From NCBI GenBank assembly GCA_964251385.1, contig CAXUJK010000003.1, positions 310,001 to 374,000 on the forward strand: 64,000 bases of DNA, written 5' to 3'. A program made the translations under genes and the position numbers. This document shows, piece after piece, positions 25,984 through 36,329 of the stretch (the stretch's first letter is position 1; each line of letters begins with the position of its first letter). The notes beneath the pieces were generated by a model, which was not told where the DNA came from, did not search any database, and saw only the letters and a program-made list of their open reading frames with translations. The DNA is from CADCVW01 sp964251385. GTDB taxonomy: Bacteria > Pseudomonadota > Alphaproteobacteria > Sphingomonadales > Sphingomonadaceae.

Positions 25984-26664
25984 GTGACCGAAGCGGTTCG
26001 GCTGAAGCTCGACCCCGACGGCGCGCAGCTCTTCGCGGATGCGCTGAGCGAAGCCGAACTGATCCGGGTCGAAGCCGCCACCGCCGACCCGGTCGACGTT
26101 CCAGGTCGGCGACTGGCATGCCTCCGCGATATCGCCGATCTTCTCGCCGCGGACGGCACCATCGGGAGCGTTGCGTATCGCTTTTTTTCTCGCCAAGCAT
26201 GTGCCGTTCGCGCGATCCTGTTCAACAAGCGTCTTGACCTGAACTGGGGCCTCGCGCTGCACCAGGACCGAACGATTGCCGTTCGCGAGCGTGTGGACGT
26301 ACCCGGCTTCGGACCATGGTCGATCAAGGCGGGACAGCCTCACGTGGAGCCGCCTCAGGAGATCACCGCTCGCATGGTGACTTTGCGCGTTCACCTCGAC
26401 CATGTCGACGAGGACAACGCTCCGCTTGTCGTGTTACCTTCCAGTCATGAGCTCGGGCGCTTGTCGGAGACGCAGATCGAAGCTTTGGCGCGGGAACCGA
26501 CCGTGTCCTGTCTCGCCCGGCGCGGCGACATCTGGGCATATCGAACGGCGATCGTCCATGGCTCGGCGCCGTCGCAGGCGCCGAACCGACGGCGTCGTGT
26601 CCTGCAGATCGACTACTCGGCCGATCCGTTACCGGGCGGGCTGGATTGGGCTCCCGTCGGCTGA
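25984..26664 (+). CDS. Phytanoyl-CoA dioxygenase (PhyH)-like Fe(II)/2-oxoglutarate oxygenase
   Basis: The 226-aa protein starts with GTG 25984. A plausible HxD...H facial triad is present: HLDHVDEDNAPLVVLPSSHELG gives the conserved loop after the strand, and IVHGSAPSQAPNRRRRVLQIDY supplies the distal histidine and the arginine that binds 2-oxoglutarate. Length is at the low end for PhyH proteins. It follows etfA by 4 bases, hinting at co-expression with fatty-acid oxidation. Substrate unknown; the metal triad is judged from motif spacing only. Confidence 0.75.
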   Translation: MTEAVRLKLDPDGAQLFADALSEAELIRVEAATADPVDVPGRRLACLRDIADLLAADGTIGSVAYRFFSRQACAVRAILFNKRLDLNWGLALHQDRTIAVRERVDVPGFGPWSIKAGQPHVEPPQEITARMVTLRVHLDHVDEDNAPLVVLPSSHELGRLSETQIEALAREPTVSCLARRGDIWAYRTAIVHGSAPSQAPNRRRRVLQIDYSADPLPGGLDWAPVG

Positions 26665-26765
26665 CGCCGTTGTCCGGAGTAAGGCCGGTCACGCTGATTG
26701 CTGTTGGCGCATGATTTCGGCAATCATGATCGACGCTGGCCGGTCCGCTTGCTAAGCCCGCCGCC

Positions 26766-27131
26766 ATGAGCGGGTTTACGCGCGCCATATTCGAGCCCAC
26801 CGGGCGCACCCGCGACGGTCGCCCCGTGTGGCGGGCCGCGGCCGCCTTCCAGTTCGACATTGGCTATCTCGGCTCAGGCCTGTCGATTGAGGTTCCCGCT
26901 GGCTTCCAGACGGACGGTCCTTCCATCCCCGCTTTCGCGCTGCGTGTCGTTGACGCAGGCGCGATGATCCGCTCCGCCGCGGTGCACGACCGGCTGCGCG
27001 AGGATCTGCGCTTCACGAAGTTGGAAGGCGACGCGATCTTCCTGACCGCGATGGCCGCCGAAGGGGTCGAGCCCTGGCAGCGCGAACTCGTCTTTGCCGC
27101 CGTGCGTTTGGACCGCAGCCGCGCGCGCGCT

Positions 27132-27137
<6 letters not shown>
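26766..27137 (+). CDS. DUF1353 family protein
   Basis: The 123-aa protein has the DUF1353 core: FQFDIGYLGSGLSIEVPAGFQTDGPSIP, then AAVHDRL, where the histidine and aspartate are conserved. DUF1353 proteins are found in phages and phage-like loci and also alone in chromosomes; their role is unknown. No phage neighbours are present. It overlaps the convergent deacetylase-like gene by 6 bases at the 3' end. Confidence 0.8.
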
Positions 27138-28130
<993 letters not shown>

Positions 28131-28134
28131 TTGC

Positions 28135-29415
28135 TTACCGCAGGTCGCTCGGCAGCGTCGGCTCGGACAAAATCTTCTGCATGCGCGCCCACTTGGTCGC
28201 CGCGTCGGGCGATCCGCGCTCGACATACGCGCGGACCATGTCGAGCCCCAGCCCGTAGTTGATGACGTAGCTGCGATACTGGTCGGCGAACGCGATCGAT
28301 TGTTCGGCGCGCTTGGCCGACACGAGTTCGTAGCGCTGCGTCAGCGCGATCGCCTCCGGCTTGGTGATCCGCCCCGCCAAATAGTCGGACACGATCGTGA
28401 ACCGCGCGCCCGCCAAGTCTTTCCGTGCCTCAGCGAGCGCATCCAGCCGTCCGGCATCGGCCGGGTTCAGTCCGGCCAACGGATACAAGGTGGCCACCTC
28501 GAACGCGCGCTTTTCCGGGCCGGGAAAGGCGAGCTCGATCCCGTAATTGGCCGAGCCTTCCGAAATGATGGACTGCGGCGAATAGAGCGGGTTGACCGTG
28601 AACTCGATCCAGCCGCGCTTCTTCGCCAACTCACGTTCGAGCAGCACGTTGTACGCGTGGTGCCCGGGATAGCCTTCGTGGCACCCCAGATCGACCGCGC
28701 GGCCGATGCGGATCGGCAGGTCGGTGTTGACCTGGATCAGGCTCGTGTTGTTGCCCTTGTAGTAGTTGTACCCCGACCAGCTTTTGCCGGTCACAAACTC
28801 CAGCGTGAATTTTTCGTCCGCCGGCAACGGCATGCGCGACAAAGTGCGGCGGCGGCATTCGGCGATCGCAGCGCGGAAAACGGGCTCGAGCCGGTCCTTG
28901 GAAATGGTGAAGCGATTTTGGAAAGCTTCCATGCGGTCGCCGAGCGGTCCCGTGCCGGGCAACAACGCCTCGATGCGCGCGAGTACGGGATCGTAACTGG
29001 CCAACGGCTTGAGCTCCGGCCGGACCGCGAACAACCCTTCCGCCTCGTCGGCGAATGACAGCTTCTCGCCCTGCATCATGCCGATGCGCGTTTCCGCGGC
29101 GCGCAACTGTCCCATCATGAAAGCGCGGCGGCGCGCGTCGAGGCCGGTGGCGGGGGGCAGCGCGGACAGGCGCGTGGTCAGCCGCGTCGCTTCGTTGCCC
29201 AGCTCGACCACGGTGCGCGTGTCCGTCTTGGCCGCGGCGAGCCATTCGGGCGGGCCGTAATAGGCGTCGACGTAACCCGCCTCGCGCTCGCCCAGGACCA
29301 GCGTCATCTTGACGTAGTCGGTCGCGATCGCATCGATGCTGTCGACGGCATTTCGCGGTGCGGTGGCGCAGGACGCGACCAGCGCGGCGAGCAGGGGCAG
29401 CAGAAGCTTTTTCAT
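28135..29415 (-). CDS. DUF885 family putative metallopeptidase lipoprotein
   Basis: The 426-aa protein starts at ATG 29415 with a lipoprotein signal (MKKLLLPLLAALVASC, Cys about 16). The DUF885 motif HEGYPGHH occurs at about residue 262, with a downstream glutamate in SEGSANYGIEL. It is shorter than the type represented at 1-923, so the two are distant paralogues. It is probably a periplasmic or outer-membrane-anchored peptidase; the substrate is unknown. Translation is likely coupled to the downstream deacetylase-like gene. Confidence 0.87.
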   Translation of the reverse strand: MKKLLLPLLAALVASCATAPRNAVDSIDAIATDYVKMTLVLGEREAGYVDAYYGPPEWLAAAKTDTRTVVELGNEATRLTTRLSALPPATGLDARRRAFMMGQLRAAETRIGMMQGEKLSFADEAEGLFAVRPELKPLASYDPVLARIEALLPGTGPLGDRMEAFQNRFTISKDRLEPVFRAAIAECRRRTLSRMPLPADEKFTLEFVTGKSWSGYNYYKGNNTSLIQVNTDLPIRIGRAVDLGCHEGYPGHHAYNVLLERELAKKRGWIEFTVNPLYSPQSIISEGSANYGIELAFPGPEKRAFEVATLYPLAGLNPADAGRLDALAEARKDLAGARFTIVSDYLAGRITKPEAIALTQRYELVSAKRAEQSIAFADQYRSYVINYGLGLDMVRAYVERGSPDAATKWARMQKILSEPTLPSDLR

Positions 29416-29536
29416 GCGGGTCCTCGGTAGACGAGCAGCCACCCTAGCGGCGTGATCCGGATCATCAAAGCCGCTTGACCACCATTCACCCAAAGCGGAC
29501 ACGCCAATATCCGAAACGGATCAAGGCAGGCCGGGA

Positions 29537-30907
29537 ATGGGCTGGGGACTCGCATTCGTCGCTCAGGAGCTGGCGCTGTTCGCTGCCGTGGGATTTCTGG
29601 TGTTCGGGCTCGACGATCTGCTCGTCGACCTGATCTGGATCGGTCGAACCGTCTGGCGCCGAGCCTTCGTGTACAGCCGCTGGGCACGGGCGGACGCCTC
29701 GACGCTTGCCGCTCCGCTGCGGCCCGGCCGCTTCGCCATCTTCATTCCCGCCTGGGACGAATCGAACGTGATCGGCGGCATGCTCGCGCTGACGCTCGAA
29801 CGGCTGCGCGGCGCGGACTGTCACCTGTTCGTCGGCTGCTATCCCAACGATCCCGCGACGCTCGCGATCGCCCGCGCCTTTGCCCGCAGGGACGCGCGGG
29901 TGCGGCCGATCGTGACATCGCGGCCGGGGCCGACGACCAAGGCTGACTGCCTCAACGCACTCTACCGCGCGATGCGAAGCGAAGAATCCGCCGCCGGTCA
30001 CCGCTACAAAGGAGTTATCCTCCATGACGCGGAGGACGTCGTTCATCCATGCGAGATCCGCGTCTTCGACACGATGATCGAACGCGCGGGATTGGTACAG
30101 CTTCCTGTGCTGCCGCTGATCGACCCGAAATCCCGTTTTGTCGCGGGCCACTACGCGGACGAGTTCGCTGAAAGCCACGGCAAGGAGCTGGTCGTGCGCG
30201 AGGCGATCGGGGCAGCGATGCCGTCAGCGGGCGTCGCGTGCGCGATCCGGCGCGACCTTCTGGACCGGCTCGCGCCCGGTGGCGATCCCTTCGACTCGGA
30301 CAGCCTGACCGAGGATTACGAGATCGGGCTTCGTTTGGCGGAGCTCGGCGAGCGGGGCATGTTCGTGCGCCTGCCGGCCATGCGGGGCCGGCCGGTCATC
30401 ATGACGCGCGAACATTTCCCCGCGACCATCAACACCGCGGTTCACCAGAAATCGCGCTGGATGCTGGGCATCGCGCTGGCCGGGTGGGACCGGCTCGGCT
30501 GGCACGGCGGCTTGGCTGAACGTTGGATGCGGCTGCGCGATCGCAAGAGCGTGCTCGCCGCCGTGTTCGTGCTCGCGGCATACGCGGCGATGCTGTTGTG
30601 GGGCATGCTGGCGGTCGGCGTGATGTGGGGAACGCCGGACGTGGCCCAGTCGCCGTTGCTGGCCGCTTTGCTGCCGATCAACCTGTCCCTGCTCTGCTGG
30701 CGATTGCTGATGCGCTTCTCCTTCGTGACCGCGGCCTACGGAGTTCCGGAAGGTCTGTGGTCGATCCCACGCGTGTTCGTCGCCAATTGGATCGCCGTGC
30801 TTGCCGCGCGCGCGGCCCTGATCGCGTATGCAAAGGCGCGCCGCTCGGGCGAGACGCGCTGGAACAAGACGCGGCACGTGTTCCCGCACGCCGTGCCCGC
30901 CGAGTGA
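29537..30907 (+). CDS. Membrane glycosyltransferase, NfrB-like (GT2 family)
   Basis: The 456-aa protein has an N-terminal membrane helix, a GT2 domain (FIPAWDESNVIGGML, ILHDAEDVVHP with the metal-binding acidic cluster, DSLTEDYEIGLRL, HQKSRWMLG as the QxxRW-type motif) and three or four C-terminal helices. This arrangement matches processive polysaccharide synthases and the N-terminal part of NfrB (phage N4 adsorption protein B). The cyclic-di-GMP-binding C-terminal extension of full NfrB is missing. Its stop overlaps the GTG start of the NfrA-like gene, so they form a pair. Confidence 0.87.
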   Translation: MGWGLAFVAQELALFAAVGFLVFGLDDLLVDLIWIGRTVWRRAFVYSRWARADASTLAAPLRPGRFAIFIPAWDESNVIGGMLALTLERLRGADCHLFVGCYPNDPATLAIARAFARRDARVRPIVTSRPGPTTKADCLNALYRAMRSEESAAGHRYKGVILHDAEDVVHPCEIRVFDTMIERAGLVQLPVLPLIDPKSRFVAGHYADEFAESHGKELVVREAIGAAMPSAGVACAIRRDLLDRLAPGGDPFDSDSLTEDYEIGLRLAELGERGMFVRLPAMRGRPVIMTREHFPATINTAVHQKSRWMLGIALAGWDRLGWHGGLAERWMRLRDRKSVLAAVFVLAAYAAMLLWGMLAVGVMWGTPDVAQSPLLAALLPINLSLLCWRLLMRFSFVTAAYGVPEGLWSIPRVFVANWIAVLAARAALIAYAKARRSGETRWNKTRHVFPHAVPAE

Positions 30908-31959
30908 CGCCGCCGATCCGCTTCCTGGCGATTATCGTCGGCGGCTGGATGGCCGGACGCGCGGTGGTCCTGTTATCGGTTGCACCGAAACTGTCGCATG
31001 CACCCATGTCGGCAAGTTTAGCTCAGGGGGGTGCGCGCGCGCCGGTCCGCTTCGTTGCCTCGGTGCGAACTGGGCCTGCGCTGCTTGTGTCACCGGTAAA
31101 CGCGGAACTTCGGACCGACGACCGGACCGGGAGCCGTGCATTCGATCGTCCGAGCTCGCCACCCGAGATGCAGCGGACCGCAACCGCGAAGAACGGCGTT
31201 TCGGCTGCTTTGGCTGAACGCATGGTATACCCGTCGCCGGCGACCGTGGTCGCGGCGTCGGCACGTTCCACGATCGGTGACGGCACGCCCTTTCTCGCAT
31301 TCACGATCCCATCCGGCTGGACCGTCGACCTTCGGCGAAGCACCGGCCGTCTGTCGGGGAGTGCCTGGATCCTTTCTCGAGGCGGTGCAGCCGACACGTC
31401 GGCGGGCACTGGCTTGCTGGGTGGAAGCCAGACAGGGGCTCGGCTCCTGTTCCGGGTCAATGACGACCTTGCCCGTCCGGTGTCGCTCAGCGTGCGCGCG
31501 TCGTCTCCGCTGCGCCGAGACGGGACGGAAGCCGCCGTCGGCGTCGAGTGGCAGCCCATCGCGGGCGTTCCCGTGCGCGTGTTGGCCGAACGGCGGGTGC
31601 GGGTCAGCGGCGAGGGACGGTCCGCGTTCGCGCTGCTCGCGCATGGCGAAGTGAACGACCGTTCCGTCGCAGGCGACTGGCGACTCGATGTCTACGCGCA
31701 GGCCGGGATCATCGGTGCACGTAGTCGCGACCTGTTCGCCGACGGCGGCATGACGCTCGTTCGCCCGATCAGCGAAACGCTGGCGATCGGCGGTGGCGCG
31801 TGGGGCGGGGTGCAGCCGGGCGCCGCGCGATTCGACGTCGGCCCGCGCGCGACCGTATCCCTTGGGCGCGCACGGCTGTCGGTCGACTATCGGTTTCGCA
31901 TCGCCGGCGACGCGGCACCGGCGTCCGGACCCGCCCTGACGGTCTCGACCGGCTTCTAG
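30904..31959 (+). CDS. NfrA C-terminal-like outer-membrane protein
   Basis: GTG 30904 overlaps the preceding stop (GTGA). The 351-aa protein has an N-terminal hydrophobic stretch (about residues 5-25) that may be a signal. It then has a beta-rich region with alternating polar and hydrophobic residues, ending in phenylalanine (VSTGF), as outer-membrane barrels do. The C-terminal part resembles the NfrA C-terminal domain. Paired with an NfrB-like synthase it may export an exopolysaccharide. The TPR region of full NfrA is absent. Identification is by context and pattern. Confidence 0.65.
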   Translation: MTPPIRFLAIIVGGWMAGRAVVLLSVAPKLSHAPMSASLAQGGARAPVRFVASVRTGPALLVSPVNAELRTDDRTGSRAFDRPSSPPEMQRTATAKNGVSAALAERMVYPSPATVVAASARSTIGDGTPFLAFTIPSGWTVDLRRSTGRLSGSAWILSRGGAADTSAGTGLLGGSQTGARLLFRVNDDLARPVSLSVRASSPLRRDGTEAAVGVEWQPIAGVPVRVLAERRVRVSGEGRSAFALLAHGEVNDRSVAGDWRLDVYAQAGIIGARSRDLFADGGMTLVRPISETLAIGGGAWGGVQPGAARFDVGPRATVSLGRARLSVDYRFRIAGDAAPASGPALTVSTGF

Positions 31960-32002
31960 AAGGGTTCCGTAACCGGGCACGCGCGCTTAGGCTCGGCGCG
32001 CC

Positions 32003-32913
<911 letters not shown>

Positions 32914-32917
<4 letters not shown>

Positions 32918-33666
32918 AACGCGTATGCCTGCTGCTCGCAGCGCCGCTGCTGCTCGGGCAGGCGCGGCCGCGGCTCGTGCCGGACGTGTCGCAGGACGAC
33001 ATCCGCATCGTCTATTCGTTCACGGGGGCCGAACTCCTCCTGTTCGGCGCGATCCTGTACCCAGGCGGTCGCATCCCTTCCAAGCCGACCGACGTCGCGG
33101 TCGTGCTCAAAGGCCCGGTGCAGCCGATCGTCATCCGCGAAAAGCAAAAGGTCGCGGGCATCTGGATGAACGTGGAAAACGCGCGCTTCCGCTCGGCGCC
33201 CAGCTTCTACGCGGTGGCGAGCTCGCGGCCGTTGTCGGAAATCGTCGACGAGCGCACCGCGTCGATCTACGAGCTGGGGCTGCAGAACCTGGCGCTGTCC
33301 CCTGGCGGCGGCGTGCTGCCCGCCGAAGCGCGGCGGTTCGAGGCGGGGCTGATCGATCTCAAACACCGGGCCGGGCTGTTCGTCGAACAGCCGCGCGGCG
33401 TCGCCATAACCGACCGCGTCCTGTACCGCGCCCGGATCGACATTCCCGCGCGCGTGATCGTGGGCAAATACACCGCCGAAACCTTTCTCATCCAAGACGG
33501 ACGCATCGTCGCGGCCGCGGTCAAGGATGTTCGGATCGAAAAGGCCGGGTTCGAACGCTTCGTCGCGCGCGCCGCCGACCGTTGGTCGCTGACCTACGGG
33601 CTCGTCGCCGTGCTGATCTCGCTCGGCATGGGCTGGGCAGCCGCCAGGATCTTCCGCAGAGCATAA
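32914..33666 (+). CDS. TIGR02186 family membrane-anchored exported protein
   Basis: TTG 32914 overlaps the TSUP stop. The 250-aa protein has a signal peptide (LLLAAPLLLGQARP), a beta-rich periplasmic domain (IVYSFTGAELLLFGAI, VVLKGPVQPIVIREK, GLYVEQPRGV-like stretches) and one C-terminal membrane helix (about residues 223-243). This matches TIGR02186, always found next to TSUP transporters. Function is unknown, perhaps substrate handling for the transporter. Confidence 0.87.
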
Positions 33667-33746
33667 GGCCTGTTCCGGCGCGCCTAGCGATATCTTAACC
33701 CTGCCCGCGCTAGCCACCGGATCGTACGATTTCGGGTGGAACACAC

Positions 33747-35441
33747 ATGACCGACGCGACGAGCCTGCGCGAATTTCTCGACGACATCACGTCCTATTCC
33801 ACCGACAACGCGCCCGAACCCGACGCGCCGACGCTGCCCACGCCCGAAGCGCCGATCGGGAAAGTGCTCGAGATCGCGGGCTCCGGATCGCAGATCTGCA
33901 TGGACGCGCGCCGCCTGGCCGAGCTGCAGGTGCACAGCGATCCGTCCGTCGCGATGTCCGGGCAGGTCGGAAGCCAAGTCAAGATGGAGGTCGGCCGCAA
34001 CTGGCTGATCGCCAACGTGCGCACGATGAAGGTCGTCGACGGCGACGAAAACGGGGTCAACGCGCACATCGATTTTCTGGGTGAGGGCACGCGCGATACG
34101 ATCACGGGCAAGCTCACCAATTTTCGTCGCGGCGTGACGCGATATCCGCTGCCCGGCGCGCGCGTGCACCCGGTCAGCACCGAGGATCTGGGATCGGTCT
34201 TCGCCGCCGACGAGCGCGCGTTCGTCGAGATCGGCACGGTGTATCCCACCGATGACATCCGGGGCGCGCTCTACGTCGACGCGATGCTGTCCAAGCACTT
34301 TGCCATTCTGGGATCGACGGGCACCGGAAAATCGACCTCGGTCGCGCTGATCCTGCATCGCATCTCGCAGCTCTCGCCGGAGGGCCACATCGTCATGATC
34401 GACCCGCACGGCGAGTATTCTGCCGCCTTCAAGTCGACGGGCGAATTGTTCAACGTCGACAATCTCCAGATGCCCTATTGGCTGATGAATTTCGAGGAAC
34501 ATTGCGAGGTGCTGCTCACGTCCAGCGGCGCGGATCGTCAGCGCGACGCGGACATATTGGCCAAGCTGCTGCTGCAGGCCCGGTCGAAGAACAAGGCGCC
34601 GGAGGGCGTCGGCAAGATAACTGTCGACTCGCCCGTGCCGTATCTGCTGACCGACATGGTCGGACTCATCACCAACGAGATGGGCAAGTTGGACCGCGCG
34701 GGCGACACCGCGCCGTTCCAGCGGCTCAAGACCAAGCTCGACGAGTTGCGCGCCGACCCGCGCTACTCGTTCATGTTCTCCGGAATGCTCGTGTCGGATT
34801 CGATGGCGAGCTTCATCGCGAAGGTCTTCCGTCTGCCGTCGGGCGGGCGTCCGATCTCGATCGTCGACGTGTCGGGCGTTCCCGGCGAGATCACGTCGGT
34901 CGTCGTCGCGGTGTTGGCGCGCATGGTGTTCGATTTCGCCCTGTGGTCGCGCAACGAACCGCAGCGCCCGATCCTGCTCGTGTGCGAGGAAGCGCATCGC
35001 TACGTTCCCAAGGACGAGCTGTCGGGCACGCAGACCGTCCGCAAGATCCTGGAGCGGATCGCCAAGGAAGGGCGCAAGTACGGCGTGTCGCTCGGCCTCA
35101 TCACGCAGCGCCCGTCCGATCTGGCCGAAGGCGTGCTGTCGCAGTGCGGTACGATCATCTCGATGCGATTGAACAACGACCGGGATCAGGCCTGCGTCAA
35201 ATCCGCCATGCCCGAAGGCGCGCGCGGGTTCCTCGATTCGATCCCGGCGCTCCGCAACCGCGAATGCATCGTGTGCGGCGAGGGCGTGAGCATCCCGATG
35301 CGCATCCGCTTCGACGACCTGGAGCCCGAAAAGCGCCCCGCATCGAGCGATCCCGTATTCTCCGAGCTCTGGCGTCAGGAAGGCGGCGAGGCGGGAATCG
35401 TCGAGCGCACGATCAAGCGCTGGCGCGGGCAGGGGCGCTGA
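33747..35441 (+). CDS. HerA-type ATP-binding protein (FtsK/HerA superfamily)
   Basis: The 564-aa protein has an N-terminal HAS-barrel-like beta domain (about residues 35-150), Walker A GSTGTGKSTS (about 189), HIVMIDPHGEYSAAF and a Walker B ILLVCEEAHRYVP (about 410). LITQRPSDLAEGVLSQC then supplies the sensor/arginine region. HerA proteins are hexameric DNA translocases, in archaea paired with NurA. No NurA or Sir2-like partner is adjacent, so it looks like a housekeeping copy rather than a defence system. Confidence 0.92.
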   Translation: MTDATSLREFLDDITSYSTDNAPEPDAPTLPTPEAPIGKVLEIAGSGSQICMDARRLAELQVHSDPSVAMSGQVGSQVKMEVGRNWLIANVRTMKVVDGDENGVNAHIDFLGEGTRDTITGKLTNFRRGVTRYPLPGARVHPVSTEDLGSVFAADERAFVEIGTVYPTDDIRGALYVDAMLSKHFAILGSTGTGKSTSVALILHRISQLSPEGHIVMIDPHGEYSAAFKSTGELFNVDNLQMPYWLMNFEEHCEVLLTSSGADRQRDADILAKLLLQARSKNKAPEGVGKITVDSPVPYLLTDMVGLITNEMGKLDRAGDTAPFQRLKTKLDELRADPRYSFMFSGMLVSDSMASFIAKVFRLPSGGRPISIVDVSGVPGEITSVVVAVLARMVFDFALWSRNEPQRPILLVCEEAHRYVPKDELSGTQTVRKILERIAKEGRKYGVSLGLITQRPSDLAEGVLSQCGTIISMRLNNDRDQACVKSAMPEGARGFLDSIPALRNRECIVCGEGVSIPMRIRFDDLEPEKRPASSDPVFSELWRQEGGEAGIVERTIKRWRGQGR

Positions 35442-35680
35442 TTCGCGGTTTGGAAGTTCACTAAGTTTGCGCCACGTGACGCAGAAATTCGGATGAACCG
35501 TTTTGGTTTGTCGGCAAGTCGCTTGCCTATCGTCTTCGGTTCTTATGACGAGCGGGTGCATCCGCTGAGTTAAGCGCGCGAGGAGGCTGTAGGAAAGCTG
35601 TTTTTGTCATCGCCGTTCCGCGCTGTTGCGAGCTCGGTTGCCCAGCGCGATGACGAAGATGAGATGGAGGCAGAGTTCCG

Positions 35681-36259
35681 CTACCGCCATCCCACCTTGC
35701 ACAACCAATCGGCAAACGACTTCGCACGCTCGATGAGATCGGTAGGCTGCGGTTCTCCGCTGACGCGTGCACGAAACTTCGCCACGGCGGACGCAAGTGG
35801 CTCCAATCCGACTTCCGCGCGCCGTCGGTCCACGTCCTGCGGGTCTTCAATCGGGCGAGGACTTTGTTCTCCACTTTCGTCCCAGTCGAAGCTCGTCCCG
35901 AAAAGCTGCGGACGGCCCTCGTAGGTTCGGACACGGTCGACCATCATGGCCATTTGCCACGCAGGCGCGGTTCCCGTGACGACGGCCGCCTCCAAGCGTC
36001 GCAGGCACATGCGTTGGAAGTCGGGAAGCCCGATGGCGTGCTGCGCGATCAACCAGGCTGCCTCGGCACCCGCCTCACCGACCATGTCGGACCCCGGCCA
36101 ACCATCCGCTTCGATCACCGCCGCAAGCTCGCGCGCGTTCTCTTCGTGCACGGCTTGCATCTCGGGATGATAACCGTCGAACAAGCTGCCATCGCTGGCC
36201 AAGCGCTCTCTGGTTTCGAGATCGCGGGCTGCCATCGCGACGAGCCGGTCCTCAAGCAT
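35681..36259 (-). CDS. DUF6624 domain protein
   Basis: The 192-aa protein has a helical DUF6624 core: RDLETRERLASDG, LAAVIEADGWPGSDMVGEAGAEAAWLIAQHA and LPDFQRMCLRRLEAAV. The C-terminal third (VDRVRTYEGRPQLFGTSF) is also typical. Function is unknown. ATG 36259 is preferred to the upstream TTG. The gene and its flanks (35442-36330) look less GC-rich than the neighbours and no operon partner is present, suggesting acquisition. Confidence 0.8.
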   Translation of the reverse strand: MLEDRLVAMAARDLETRERLASDGSLFDGYHPEMQAVHEENARELAAVIEADGWPGSDMVGEAGAEAAWLIAQHAIGLPDFQRMCLRRLEAAVVTGTAPAWQMAMMVDRVRTYEGRPQLFGTSFDWDESGEQSPRPIEDPQDVDRRRAEVGLEPLASAVAKFRARVSGEPQPTDLIERAKSFADWLCKVGWR

Positions 36260-36329
36260 CCGTTCCAAGCAGTTGGCCTTACCTGAAGCGAGCCGTGCGC
36301 TTGTGGATCGTAAGCTGCGATCGCGCTGA

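Noticed and set aside
33747..35441. HerA-based defence system (HerA with Sir2 or DUF4297)
   Set aside because: No partner gene lies next to the HerA-type gene; neighbours are TIGR02186 and DUF6624.
33684..35561. 625-codon minus-strand frame over the HerA-type gene
   Set aside because: Antisense shadow; no signal, motif or upstream ribosome site.
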